This document shows positions 1-8,091 of a stretch of DNA of 37,779 nucleotides, one piece after another. Numbering within the stretch: position 1 is the stretch's first letter; every line of letters begins with the position of its first letter. Source of the DNA: CAZCDS01 sp964497585. Its GTDB lineage: Bacteria > Desulfobacterota > Desulfomonilia > Desulfomonilales > Desulfomonilaceae. Under the pieces are notes generated by a model. That model searched no databases and had not been told where the DNA came from. It saw nothing but the letters and a program-made list of their open reading frames with translations. The stretch is from assembly GCA_964497585.1 (NCBI GenBank), contig CAZCDS010000062.1:1-37779 (forward strand). The letters are read 5' to 3'. The translations under genes were made by a program, and so were the position numbers.

Positions 1-3
1 AGT

Positions 4-27
4 CTTCGCCTAAAGGCGAGGGTTTTT
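4..27 (+). terminator. Rho-independent terminator of a gene left of the window
   Basis: A seven-pair stem (CTTCGCC paired with GGCGAGG, one G-T pair) closes a TAAA loop and runs straight into five Ts. It points rightward, so it ends a plus-strand gene that lies outside the window and separates it from the DNA polymerase gene at 74. Confidence 0.7.
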
Positions 28-73
28 CTCCCATTCCCCGAGGGGGACAATAATATTTTGTGGCAGGCCTTGA

Positions 74-1777
74 ATGACCGTTTCGCAAGAATCACCTTAT
101 GACCGGCTCCCATCCGTTATCACGAAAATGGATGAGTTGGAGCAGCTCTTCCGATACATCCGGGGTGTTCCTTTTAGCGTCAGCCCTCCCCTCGAAATTG
201 ATGGGACATTCATGCTCGGAGTTTTTGCTCATCCGGAAGAATGCTGCACGTGCATCCACGTGCCCACTTCCGCCCTTCCTGACGCGGCAAAAGCGCTGTT
301 CGCCTCAGAAGGTTCTCAGATTCGCGTACACGCGCTCAAGGAAATCATCCAACGGTTTGCGCGACATGAAATCGAAATCACGTCAGATCGCGTCTCTGAC
401 GTCTCTATCGCCGCGTACCTCTTGAGTCCGCCCGAGCCCGACCGGGGACAGGATTTCACCAAGTTCATGCTGAAGTCACTCGTCGTTTCTCATCTTGGAG
501 AGGTTTATCCCTTCTTGCCCCAGGAAGTCGACCGGCTTGAGTACCCCGAGGCGATGTACCATCGTCTCCGGAATGACGCAGCGTACGTTTGGTATCTGGG
601 CGAAAAGCTCATGCCTCGGATTGCAGAAGACGAGACCCTGCTCCGCTTGTACCAAAATATCGAAATGCCCCTGATCCCAATCCTGGCCGGTATCGAGCGT
701 GAGGGCATAGGCTTGGATCGGGACAGGGTTATCCGCGTAAGCTCCAAGGTGAGAAGGGCATGCCGGAAACTCTCCCTGCAATTCCAAGAATTCCGTGAAC
801 CGCCGACCGATCCCTTCTCCGCGCCGGAAATCCGGCGTTTCGCAGAAGAAGGCCTTGGAATCAGATTGCCTCCCAAGGCCGGGGTGGACGATGAACTGTT
901 GAAGATGCTATTGGGCGGCCATCCTGCCACGCCAAAACTCCTTGCCTGGAGAAGGTTGGGGAGAGCGAGGCGGTTCTTCGATCAGTTGGAGGGCAAAGAG
1001 AGATGCTACCCGACCTGGTGGCAAACCCGGACATCCACCGGTCGTCTGGTATGTACAACGCCGGCACTGCAGAACCTGCCCCGCCCCTTCCGCAAGTATC
1101 TTAGCCCCGGCAAAGGCAAGGTCTTCATCAAGGCCGATTTCTCCGCTTTTCAGTTGCGGCTCCTTGCCCATCTTTCCCATGATCCGATCCTCACAGAGCT
1201 TTTCCTTGAGGGAGGCGATCCCCACAATGAGACGAGGGACAGGCTCAGGAGCCGGGGCTTTGACATCAGCCGTTCGGACGCTAAGGCCATCAACTTCATG
1301 ATCTGCTACGGGGGGACAGCATGGTCTCTGGCGGCCCAGCTGGGGATTGACCTGAAGACGGCACACCGAATTCTGAGAGACCTGGGAGAAATATACCCCG
1401 TAATCGCTGAATACCTGACCAGAGTCATCGTGGAGTTGGAAGCACAGCGCGAAATTGAGCGAGTCGTAAGATCTCCCATGGGACGTCGACGGCGCTTCGA
1501 TCATCCCGGAGCGCTCACTCGGCGGGAGAAGAGGCAGGCGGCGAACGCGGTGGTTCAGATGTTCGAGGTTGACGTGTTCAAGAAGGCTATCCTGGAACTC
1601 GACAGGGCCTTCAGAATAAAGGCCCTGCCGATCAGGATGGTCTTGCTGCTGCACGACGGAATCTGGTTCACCTGCCCTGCGGATGATGACTTTGTCGACG
1701 AAGCAAAGCACGTCATACGGGAGATCATGGAAGGGAGCGGTGGTCTTTCTGTTCCCCTGGTGGTCGATCTTGAATGA
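74..1777 (+). CDS. Family-A DNA polymerase, phage/plasmid type (567 aa)
   Basis: Template-directed DNA synthesis, probably replication of the mobile element. The protein is much shorter than cellular Pol I (about 900 aa) and lacks the 5'-nuclease domain. Residues 20-180 resemble a 3'-5' exonuclease fold (SIAAYLLSP near 111 resembles the Exo II region, RNDAAYVWYL near 167 the Exo III helix), but the first acidic motif is not recognisable, so proofreading may be lost. Polymerase motifs are clear: motif A DFSAFQLRLLAHLSHD with Asp355; motif B R400, K404, F408, Y412-G; motif C LLLHDG with His527-Asp528. Motif C reads HDG instead of the usual HDE. The Shine-Dalgarno region is weak. The gene converges with the MerR-like gene at 2001. 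Confidence 0.9.
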   Translation: MTVSQESPYDRLPSVITKMDELEQLFRYIRGVPFSVSPPLEIDGTFMLGVFAHPEECCTCIHVPTSALPDAAKALFASEGSQIRVHALKEIIQRFARHEIEITSDRVSDVSIAAYLLSPPEPDRGQDFTKFMLKSLVVSHLGEVYPFLPQEVDRLEYPEAMYHRLRNDAAYVWYLGEKLMPRIAEDETLLRLYQNIEMPLIPILAGIEREGIGLDRDRVIRVSSKVRRACRKLSLQFQEFREPPTDPFSAPEIRRFAEEGLGIRLPPKAGVDDELLKMLLGGHPATPKLLAWRRLGRARRFFDQLEGKERCYPTWWQTRTSTGRLVCTTPALQNLPRPFRKYLSPGKGKVFIKADFSAFQLRLLAHLSHDPILTELFLEGGDPHNETRDRLRSRGFDISRSDAKAINFMICYGGTAWSLAAQLGIDLKTAHRILRDLGEIYPVIAEYLTRVIVELEAQREIERVVRSPMGRRRRFDHPGALTRREKRQAANAVVQMFEVDVFKKAILELDRAFRIKALPIRMVLLLHDGIWFTCPADDDFVDEAKHVIREIMEGSGGLSVPLVVDLE

Positions 1778-1925
1778 CCGGTCTTGCGGAGAAGCCCAGG
1801 GAGCAACCTGGGTATTGTACTGTCCGGCTGTATGGACAGTACGGCGTCAAGCCGGGCCATCTGACCGACATCCCCAGGGATTCGTCCGACAGAGAAAGCC
1901 CACACGAGCCACTGACCGGTTTGAA

Positions 1926-1968
1926 GGGGGAGAGTTTCCGTCGGCAAATGCCGATCGGAATTCCCCCC
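1926..1968. terminator. Long hairpin between convergent genes
   Basis: An inner perfect stem (TCGGCA / TGCCGA around AA) sits inside an outer imperfect stem (GGGGGA...TTTCCG against CGGAA..TCCCCCC). It lies between the polymerase stop (1777) and the MerR-like stop (2001) and could end transcription from both sides. No clear T-run follows on either strand, so terminator function is inferred from position. Confidence 0.45.
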
Positions 1969-2000
1969 TGGTACGCTGTGCAAGCACACCCGTACGAGAA

Positions 2001-2243
2001 TTACGCCGCCTCTTCGTCGACTTCCCTCGCCAATTCAAAGGCCCGTCTCAGGCCGTACCCGTCATCCAGACGCCCCTTGACTCGCCTGAGAAGATCCACC
2101 TCCTTTGGCGTGTAGATTCTTTGGGATGAGCTTCCCACAAGAAGCCGTTTCGGCTCGATCAGTCCGAGCCGTTCCCACCTTCGAAGCGATGAGACGTGGA
2201 TTCCCGTGATACGGGAAACCGCACCTATAGTCATGAGTTCCAT
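2001..2243 (-). CDS. Small MerR-family DNA-binding protein (80 aa)
   Basis: A lone MerR-type winged helix-turn-helix. Residues 4-70 carry the typical pattern TIGAVSRITGIHVSSLRRWE, then GLIEP, a basic wing and YTPKEVDLLRRV. There is no effector domain or cysteine sensor, so it resembles phage and plasmid excisionase or repressor-type MerR proteins more than metal sensors. An AGGA-like site lies upstream of the ATG. It is the last gene of a minus-strand series that includes the 95-aa protein at 2323-2610. Role as a regulator or recombination directionality factor is inference. Confidence 0.75.
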   Translation of the reverse strand: MELMTIGAVSRITGIHVSSLRRWERLGLIEPKRLLVGSSSQRIYTPKEVDLLRRVKGRLDDGYGLRRAFELAREVDEEAA

Positions 2244-2322
2244 GGTATTTCCTCCTACGATAGTAATTTGTTATCAGCGCCAATACGCTGCCGATGGTGA
2301 ACTGAAGGGTGACCTTCCACTA

Positions 2323-2610
2323 TCAGTTCAGCGGCTTGTCCGGAATGCTTTCCGGATAATCTGTCATCTTCTGCTTTCTCTGCTCGGAGACTGCCTGCCA
2401 AGCCTCTTCTTCCGTCAGTCCTTCGTCGATTTTCTGTCGCACTGACAAGAGCGTTCCAATCTCCTCGAAGTCCAAGCGGGGAACCCATCGACCTCCGTGG
2501 GAAGTGCGCTCAACAAGCCAGATGTGGCTGTACTGTTCAGCAAAACGCAAAAGGGTCTCGGCTGGGAAGCCCGTCAATTTGCAGAAGAAGTAGTCGAATT
2601 CCGTCGTCAT
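2323..2610 (-). CDS. Small protein with MerR-like helix-turn-helix pattern (95 aa)
   Basis: The ATG at 2610 has a strong ribosome binding site (AAGGAGG, seven bases before it), so I chose it over more distal in-frame starts. The sequence follows the spacing of its neighbour at 2001-2243: LTGFPAETLLRFAEQ corresponds to the recognition helix-turn-helix, a GGRWVPRLDFEEI wing follows, then LLSVRQKIDEGLTEEEAWQAV matches the last helix of the neighbour. I read it as a diverged paralogue or a MerR-like fold that has lost consensus residues. Function unknown; likely DNA-binding. Confidence 0.6.
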   Translation of the reverse strand: MTTEFDYFFCKLTGFPAETLLRFAEQYSHIWLVERTSHGGRWVPRLDFEEIGTLLSVRQKIDEGLTEEEAWQAVSEQRKQKMTDYPESIPDKPLN

Positions 2611-2989
2611 CTTGATCACCTCCTTTCTCGGGGATTTGATCTTACGAGACAGGACTGCCGCTGTCTCTATCCTCGGCAGGAGGAAAGATAAAACCGCAAA
2701 TTTGGTCATGCTTTCTCTAAGGTGCTTCATACGCTCGCGCGGGCGGGAAATCTTGGAACTTGAGAAGCGTTTCCTTTGAAGAGCACAGGATTCAACCGGC
2801 AGAGGAGAATCCTGGCATTCTCACTGACACGACTGTCGATTGTATCTCCGATTCGGAGCAGCTGGTGCCCGATCCGATCTCTGGAAATCGATGATTTGTC
2901 TCGCAGTAGCCGAGCGCACGCGGAGAAAAAACAACCGCCCATCATGAGGCGGCGCTCCTGAGACTTCTTTCACAAGGATTGCAGGTCGG
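2611..2989. other. Gene-free stretch
   Basis: About 380 bases between the 95-aa gene and the terminator of the 112-aa gene. Reading frames on both strands lack ribosome binding sites and have no recognisable protein pattern. It probably holds the promoter for the two MerR-like genes, but I could not pick a convincing -35/-10 pair. Confidence 0.4.
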
Positions 2990-2994
2990 AAAAG

Positions 2995-3032
2995 AAAAGG
3001 CCCGACCGATCCGAAAACCAGTCGGGCCTTTG
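2995..3032 (-). terminator. Rho-independent terminator
   Basis: A perfect ten-base arm pair (AAGGCCCGAC / GTCGGGCCTT) around a 14-base loop, followed on the minus strand by TTTTCTTTTCC. It begins 16 bases after the stop of the 112-aa gene and ends the minus-strand transcript of the nuclease/annealing cassette. Confidence 0.8.
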
Positions 3033-3047
3033 GTGGAGCGTTGACCT

Positions 3048-3386
3048 TCAATATAGATCGAGCGCCTCGGGGTTCTCCTCGTTCTCATCGGGCTGAGCAA
3101 CAAGACCCTGTTTCACCAAGTCCTGTTCCAAGGTCGCTTCCGCGGCCTCCATTCGCTCAGCAGCCGTCTTGAGCAAGGCTTCGGTTCGCTCACCCGACTC
3201 GTTGATGCGCGCCAGTATCGCTCTCATTCTCATTGCCCGAGCCTTGAACATGTTCTGGGTGTCGTTGAGGAGCTTGCACAGTACCCCAGCGTTAGGGGGA
3301 ACGACGGTGAGTTCCTGTCCAGTCTGAAGCGGAACCAGCTCGGCCGCCTTGCGCTGCTTCTTCTCCTCTTTCTTCTTTCCAGCCAT
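3048..3386 (-). CDS. Hypothetical coiled-coil protein (112 aa)
   Basis: Not recognised as a named family. The N-terminus is lysine-rich (AGKKKEEKKQRKAAELV), a central part has NDTQNMFKARAMRMRAIL, and residues 60-95 form a heptad-like helix rich in Glu, Ala and Arg (GERTEALLKTAAERMEAAEA), followed by an acidic tail. A clear GGAGG lies eight bases before the ATG. It starts 15 bases after the nuclease gene and is followed by a terminator, so it is the last gene of the nuclease operon. It may be an accessory subunit of the recombination pair; this is inference. Confidence 0.6.
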   Translation of the reverse strand: MAGKKKEEKKQRKAAELVPLQTGQELTVVPPNAGVLCKLLNDTQNMFKARAMRMRAILARINESGERTEALLKTAAERMEAAEATLEQDLVKQGLVAQPDENEENPEALDLY

Positions 3387-3401
3387 GCATTTAACCTCCT
3401 T

Positions 3402-4184
3402 TTACCAGGCACGGCACACGTCGCTGTACCCGCACTGGGTGCAGTGCCAGTCCTGCTTGGGATAGAAGACTCGCTTCTTGATTCCTTGCCAGACGCTTTT
3501 CGTCAGCTTGAGGAAGCGGGCGCAATCGTCATCCGTCCTTGTCGTCTCGTACCGGATCAACTCGGGATTCTGCGTCTTGGTCAGGACGTCGAGCCGGAAC
3601 CGGACTTTGCCGTTGAATCCGAGCTCCTGCGCGCCGACCGCGTAACAGCTCAGTTGCGAGTACGAGTGAACGGTTTGCTCTGAGTACTTGCGCGCCGCGG
3701 TCTTGAGATCGACGATGGAGATCGTGCCGCCGGGACTGGCCTCCACAGAGTCGATCCACCCGACGAGCGGAGGCACACGCTTGCCCAGGTTGACCTCGAA
3801 GGGCTCTTCGATCCCGATGATGGTCTGAAGATCCGGGTCGAAGGCAGCGTGGAAGACGTCGAGCATCCGCCGCGCCTTTGACGCTAAGCCTTCCTCGGAC
3901 TCCCCGTTGAAGAACTTGACCGGTCGTTCATCGGAATAAGTGATCCAAGACTGGCGAAAGACGTCGAAGAGCTGGTCAGCCCTCAGCGGATCACCTTCAA
4001 GCTGACTCTGGTGGAACGCGTTTACGCTCTCATGGATGCACGATCCGAAGCAGAGCGCGGCGGGCGTAAAGGAAGGATCAAGACCGTCGATGTAGTGGAA
4101 TCGGTATTTGAGCGGACAGCTCAGATAGGTGTTGATCTGGCTGTACGAGAGATGCGGTTTTCCCTTTATCTCTTCGTGATTCAT
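3402..4184 (-). CDS. Cas4/RecB-type PD-(D/E)XK nuclease (260 aa)
   Basis: Predicted single-subunit DNA exonuclease with an iron-sulfur cluster. Visible: SYSQINTYLSCPLKYRF with Cys23; the helix GSCIHE with His51; Asp145 in GWIDSVE; IVDLKTA with Asp159 and Lys161; QLSCY at 177-181; and a C-terminal CTQCGYSDVC giving Cys248, Cys251 and Cys257, which with Cys23 makes the four-cysteine 4Fe-4S set of the Cas4/AddB group. The start at 4184 has AGGAGA six bases upstream, preferred over in-frame codons further 5'. It lies just downstream of the putative annealing protein, so exonuclease plus annealase is the likely unit, as in phage recombination pairs. No Cas1 or Cas2 is nearby, so it is not a CRISPR Cas4. 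Confidence 0.85.
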   Translation of the reverse strand: MNHEEIKGKPHLSYSQINTYLSCPLKYRFHYIDGLDPSFTPAALCFGSCIHESVNAFHQSQLEGDPLRADQLFDVFRQSWITYSDERPVKFFNGESEEGLASKARRMLDVFHAAFDPDLQTIIGIEEPFEVNLGKRVPPLVGWIDSVEASPGGTISIVDLKTAARKYSEQTVHSYSQLSCYAVGAQELGFNGKVRFRLDVLTKTQNPELIRYETTRTDDDCARFLKLTKSVWQGIKKRVFYPKQDWHCTQCGYSDVCRAW

Positions 4185-4262
4185 GCGCACTTCTCCTTTC
4201 CGGGACGATGGAGACCCGTTCACAAAGATTTCGTGGTTAAGATTTTGGGATCTTAGGCGGAA

Positions 4263-4922
4263 TCAGGCGGCTTGGGTCTGCAGGTCAGTGATCAGGCGGG
4301 AAGCGTTTTCACGGGTGAGATCGCCGAAGCCGCGCGCGTTCAGAGGATCAAGCATGTTGTTGATGTCTTCCTCGGTGAAGCCGGCACGCTTGGTAAGAGC
4401 ATACAATGCCCTGACCTGAGCCTGGGTTGCCTTGGGCTCACTCGCATTGCCATTGGCTTTTCTCGCGGCTTTGCTTTTCCCTTCCTCGTCGGAATCCCCG
4501 TCCGGAAAGACTGGTTCCTTCTCTTTGGCCACCCTACCCTTCCCGTTCGATTCGGCCTCAGTCACGTGAGAGACCTCCTCGGCTCCGGTGAATTCAACAC
4601 CGTACCCGGAAAAGCGCAGGGCGCGGGCTATAGAACGAGTTTCTGCAAGTTCAAGAAGAGAATCAGCAAGCCTCTGATCACGTTGTGCAGTTGCGCTTCC
4701 GTACCCACAAAAGCTTCCCTTCTCCGTAGTGGCCGTAGCCTTCACCACGGCCAGCTCGTCATCAAAGCGAAAAACCTCCGTCTGGATGGTCAGCTTTCCA
4801 TTACGCTCATGAGCCAGCCGTAGACGACCGCCAACCTTGGGGAAGTACGTCTCGACCCATTCCCCGTTGACCTTCTGCTTCCGAAGGACAAGCTCATCTT
4901 CTCGGAATCCGTTGTTACCCAT
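4263..4922 (-). CDS. Putative single-strand annealing protein, Rad52/Erf-like (219 aa)
   Basis: Residues 1-120 form a compact domain with GGRLRLAHERNGKLTIQTEV, an ATTEKGSFCGYGSATAQRDQ stretch and LELAETRSIARALRFSGYGV. The signature pattern G-Y-G-x-A ... E-T-R-x-I-A-R-A-L-R occurs in many phage proteins of the Erf/Rad52 single-strand annealing group; the family call is from pattern memory and is moderate. Residues 121-165 are a charged low-complexity linker. The C-terminal 55 residues (ATQAQVRALYALTKRAGFTE) look like a small helical module. The start has GGAGGG six bases upstream. It is followed 78 bases later by the nuclease gene. A decayed second copy is at 13606-14259. Confidence 0.6.
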   Translation of the reverse strand: MGNNGFREDELVLRKQKVNGEWVETYFPKVGGRLRLAHERNGKLTIQTEVFRFDDELAVVKATATTEKGSFCGYGSATAQRDQRLADSLLELAETRSIARALRFSGYGVEFTGAEEVSHVTEAESNGKGRVAKEKEPVFPDGDSDEEGKSKAARKANGNASEPKATQAQVRALYALTKRAGFTEEDINNMLDPLNARGFGDLTRENASRLITDLQTQAA

Positions 4923-5028
4923 GGTTCCCTCCTTTCATTTTTGTTGCTAGCTCTTTGACCCAGTGCAGGCATGCTTCCGCAACCGAGGCCAACACCACGG
5001 TGAGAAGCTCGATCAGTGCTCGTCTCAA
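4915..5028 (-). CDS. Possible 37-aa leader peptide with TTG start
   Basis: A TTG codon at 5028 stands eight bases after a strong GGGAGG. The frame runs 37 codons and its TAA overlaps the ATG of the annealing protein gene. That gene's ribosome binding site lies inside the small frame, so the two may be translationally coupled. The peptide is largely hydrophobic at its start (RALIELLTVVLASVAEACL). No homolog is recognised; it could be chance. Confidence 0.3.
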   Translation of the reverse strand: MRRALIELLTVVLASVAEACLHWVKELATKMKGGNHG

Positions 5029-5095
5029 GGTAACCACCTCCCTTCGCATGGATTGTTGGGCGCTCGCAGGATTCATCTCTAAGAACCCTAGAAGA

Positions 5096-5111
5096 ACCCA
5101 CTAACCCATAA
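5096..5111 (-). promoter_or_regulatory. Conserved upstream box of the recombination cassette, copy 1
   Basis: On the minus strand this reads TTATGGGTTAGTGGGT. A near-identical box, TTATGGGGTTTGTGGGT, stands at 14516-14532 in front of the second, decayed cassette although the sequences around the two boxes differ. Conservation at the same relative place suggests a promoter element or operator. Function is inferred. Confidence 0.45.
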
Positions 5112-5514
5112 ATATTAAGGGGATAAGTCGCTGCGTGCGTGCGTACACTCCCTCTTGCCTTGAGGTACTTAAGGAAAGGGGTGGTCTTGGAGGTGTCCGG
5201 ATCGATCTCGGAAAAGATCGGGATCGCACTCTTTGTCAAGATGCCTCATCGACGGCAAATGGGTGTCTGCTGGGCGGTAAGGTGGTCGTGATCTCTCGGA
5301 ACGTACAAGCATGGGGAAGAAGATCCGGAATGGACTCCCCATCGAAAGTCGTTCCGAGGAAGGTGACGTGCTTCACACCGACTCGCCTCAATTAAGGCCG
5401 TTCAGTTGCCATACCGAAAGATTCTGGACGCAGATACTCAGGTACAAAGGGATATTTCAGAGAAGGTCGGATTCATGGTGCGGGGTTGGTGGGAAGGTAG
5501 TGGGTTTAGGGAAA

Positions 5515-5630
5515 GATCTGGGGAAATATGAAGAGAGATGGAGAGATAGATATAGGTAATTGTAATAATTATACTTATGGATAATGTGGAGAGAAGATCT
5601 CTCTTCCGTGCGTCGAGTTATCCACCGGCC
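5515..5630. other. Candidate replication origin of the element
   Basis: A locally AT-rich stretch (about 5530-5590) in an otherwise GC-rich region, preceded by a purine-rich strand. It is flanked by two near-consensus DnaA boxes in opposite orientation: TATGGATAA at 5576-5584 and TTATCCACC at 5618-5626, each one base from TTATCCACA. It lies in a 620-base gene-free gap between the annealing protein operon and a plus-strand small gene. No iterons were found. Origin function is inference. Confidence 0.3.
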
Positions 5631-5655
5631 ACGAATACACTGAGGAGGATCTGTC

Positions 5656-6060
5656 ATGAACATCGAAGGAAAAGTCTAGGGTAATCTGGTTATAGGGCTG
5701 GTCGGCGCCGTGGTGGCAGGATTGGCAGCCAAAGTCATCGCCAACCGGAGACCGCAGAGCTTGACGAGCACCTTCCAGGAAACTGTACCGCATCCGCAAT
5801 CTGATCCGGCCGGCTTCGCCCTCTGGAATCAGCACGCCAAGGTAATGCAGGATGTGTGGGAGAAACAGCGGCTCCAATCGGCCGTCAATGAATCCATGGC
5901 TCTTCGGGAACGTCTTCACATGGGAACCACCAAGGCCATCGGCGAGGCCGCACAGAAAGGAGGCAATGTGGACGCGAAAGCCCTCTTCGAAGCCTCGTAC
6001 GAGAACGCGGTGAGGCTAGGTTTGGTACCTGAATCAAGCAAGACCGCCCCAGGAACGTAA
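5656..6060 (+). pseudogene. Small membrane-anchored protein gene with in-frame TAG at codon 8
   Basis: GAGGAGG stands seven bases before an ATG at 5656. The frame reads MNIEGKV, then TAG at 5677-5679, then GNLVIGLVGAVVAGLAAKVIANRR and continues open to TAA at 6058. The first part after the TAG is a single transmembrane helix followed by basic residues; the rest (about 90 aa) is soluble and helical with MQDVWEKQRLQSAVNESMAL. A GTG at 5710 could give a shorter 116-aa product, but the strong ribosome binding site belongs to 5656. It is either a nonsense mutation or a readthrough/recoded amber codon. Family unknown. Confidence 0.55.
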
Positions 6061-6075
6061 TCCGATGGGAAATCC

Positions 6076-6097
6076 GCCCCCGGCACCTACCGGGGGC
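6076..6097 (+). terminator. Hairpin after the small membrane-protein gene
   Basis: Perfect eight-base arms (GCCCCCGG / CCGGGGGC) around CACCTA, 15 bases after the TAA at 6058, followed by the AT-rich TATACCTTATT. The tail is not a pure T-run, so termination may be weak. Confidence 0.6.
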
Positions 6098-6553
6098 TAT
6101 ACCTTATTGAATTTATTACTGTTTTTCAATATAGTTATCCTGGTACTTGCGCGCTCCAAGCTGTTGAAATGATTAGGGTTATGATACGCGTCTGCTCAAC
6201 GCCCTAGAATGGTGATCTGCGCATTCAAGTTCCACGCGACAACATCGAGTGTCCGGAGCGGTGAGCACGGCGGAGGCTACCCGGTAACCGCATCGAACCC
6301 CGCAGCACAACCGAACCGACAGACCGGCCCCGTGACCGACCTCATGAGAATAATACTGGATGATATCGGCATCTTGACCGATGTCTGCAAGTTCTGTGGT
6401 GCTCGAACTCAGCCGTACCTCGCTTGCTCGCCCACACACAAGAAGAGAGGGTGGCATGAAGCCACCCTCAGATCGCCACATCGGTCACACTACGCCTAAC
6501 TCACTGTGACCCGTGAGAAAAGGCTGTGACCGACCCTCTCTTTCAAGCGGTCA
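6098..6553. other. Gene-poor stretch with a perfect hairpin
   Basis: No convincing gene. A plus-strand frame at 6209-6499 contains a CKFCG...C pattern but has no ribosome binding site and codon use that does not stand out. A perfect nine-base stem (GAGGGTGGC / GCCACCCTC, loop ATGAA) at 6447-6469 lies about 80 bases after the stop of the minus-strand ATPase gene and may act as its terminator, although no T-run follows. Confidence 0.4.
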
Positions 6554-8032
6554 TCAACGCGGTAGCAGGTCATAATTCTCCGCTACCTCTTCCAGAACCT
6601 TTTTCCTGAGGAAATAGGTCCTGGTTGTGTTGCGTCGAGCCCTTCGTTTATCAGCACTGTCTACCAGACCGAGATGAATCAGCATGTGGCCCTGTCTCCG
6701 CGGGGTCCATTTGAACGGGAGTTCCACATCATGTGCAGCGACAAAATCGATGAACCCGTTGAGCATGACATCACCAGGATATTCGTCGTCTTTTTGGACA
6801 AGGCGCAGCAGGAAGTCGAGGAAAGCGTGTTCCGGTGAGGACTCGTAGAATTCAGCCTGCTGCCTGCGGTAGGCAGCTGAGGCGAACTCCGTGAGTTCCT
6901 CCACGATCCCTGGATCTTCTGTCGCCATGCCGATGGCCAGCGACGGCTGGAAAAGCTCGTAGTCCCGCGCGTAGATGGGGAGAACCCCCTCAGGGTTCTC
7001 TATGGTCTCGTAGGCCTCATGGACAATTGGGGCGGCCGTCATTGCTGCCAGGAAGCATTCATCCCTGATGCTCTGCACGTGACCCTCGTCCAGCCTGGGA
7101 CGCAAACGGCGAGTTCGCGTCATCAGGACCTTCACTGTCCGTGATGCCAGGGTCCCTTCAAACCCTCGTTGACTTGCAAAAGCGCGAGGGCCATAGACAT
7201 CATATTCGACGGTCGGTCCATTCTGCTTCGAGTTCCGAGCCCGGATGACAGATCCTCCCCGGGCATAACCGTGAAGGTATATGGTCCGGGTTTCGTTGAA
7301 GACTGCCCGCCCGAGGTTCTCGGTCTCGTCAATCAGCAGCGTGGAGCGGCTGGCGTTAATCAGTCCGTACTGGGCTGCCGGTGTCGCCGAGGCGATCAGC
7401 CGCCCATTGAAGCACACCTTGGACATCACTTCCAGAGCTGTGGTCTTGCCTGACCCCATACGTCCGTGAACGTGGATGTAGGGGTAGGCGCTGAACATGG
7501 GAAACATGTGCGTACCAATTATCCAAGCGGTCAAGAAGGAATAGCTCTTGTCATCAGCCACATCGATGGTAACCCTCAGCAGGTCTTTAACGAGAAGGAA
7601 TGTCCTGAGGAGGTCTCCTTCCCGTTCCCCATCCTTGAAGGCCTTCACCGCAGCTCCACTGAATCGAGGCGTCAGGAACAGCGTCCCACAACACACCTTC
7701 GGGTGAAGATTCATGTTGTGCATGGCAGCCCGCTCTACGGGAAAGAACTCCCGCTTCGAAGTGACGATCCAATTGACTTGAGGACCGTCACCGGGGACGC
7801 CTTTCCCTGGAACCCCCATGATTAGCCGTCCGTCTGCGAAGTCCAACGCCGGATGAACTATCCGGAGCATCGGGGCGTCCCCGTCGAACTCCGGTGGCGC
7901 CGGCTCTTCGTCGGCCTCGACTCGCGGAGGCTTGTTGTGCAGCTCATCCTGATCGAACAAGCCGATCTGGATAGGCTGCCTTGTGGTTATGTCAATTACC
8001 TGTCCTTCACGATGGTCATCTTGTCTGTCCAT
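6554..8032 (-). CDS. P-loop ATPase, probable replication helicase/primase-associated protein (492 aa)
   Basis: Walker A is HGRMGSGKTTAL at residues 189-200 and Walker B is STLLIDETENL with Asp235 and Glu236. A basic stretch with arginine-rich strands (RTRRLRPRLDEGH) follows and may include sensor or arginine-finger residues. The first 50 residues are disordered and acidic. The layout resembles the ATPase half of phage and plasmid primase-helicase proteins, which commonly stand beside element-type DNA polymerases and recombinases; the exact family is not identified. AAAGGGTG lies upstream of the ATG. It follows a small broken frame at 8092-8301 on the same strand. Confidence 0.6.
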   Translation of the reverse strand: MDRQDDHREGQVIDITTRQPIQIGLFDQDELHNKPPRVEADEEPAPPEFDGDAPMLRIVHPALDFADGRLIMGVPGKGVPGDGPQVNWIVTSKREFFPVERAAMHNMNLHPKVCCGTLFLTPRFSGAAVKAFKDGEREGDLLRTFLLVKDLLRVTIDVADDKSYSFLTAWIIGTHMFPMFSAYPYIHVHGRMGSGKTTALEVMSKVCFNGRLIASATPAAQYGLINASRSTLLIDETENLGRAVFNETRTIYLHGYARGGSVIRARNSKQNGPTVEYDVYGPRAFASQRGFEGTLASRTVKVLMTRTRRLRPRLDEGHVQSIRDECFLAAMTAAPIVHEAYETIENPEGVLPIYARDYELFQPSLAIGMATEDPGIVEELTEFASAAYRRQQAEFYESSPEHAFLDFLLRLVQKDDEYPGDVMLNGFIDFVAAHDVELPFKWTPRRQGHMLIHLGLVDSADKRRARRNTTRTYFLRKKVLEEVAENYDLLPR

Positions 8033-8091
8033 TTTTTCACCCTTTCTCGGTGGAAAGGGTTCACGGACCTACAATTATGACAATCAAACCA

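Noticed and set aside
3402..4184. CRISPR-Cas4
   Set aside because: No Cas1, Cas2, other cas genes or repeat-spacer array in the window; the neighbour is an annealing protein, which fits a phage recombination pair better.
6209..6499. 96-aa plus-strand frame with a CKFCG...C pattern
   Set aside because: No ribosome binding site, only three well-placed cysteines, and a competing minus-strand frame of similar length; not enough to call a zinc protein.
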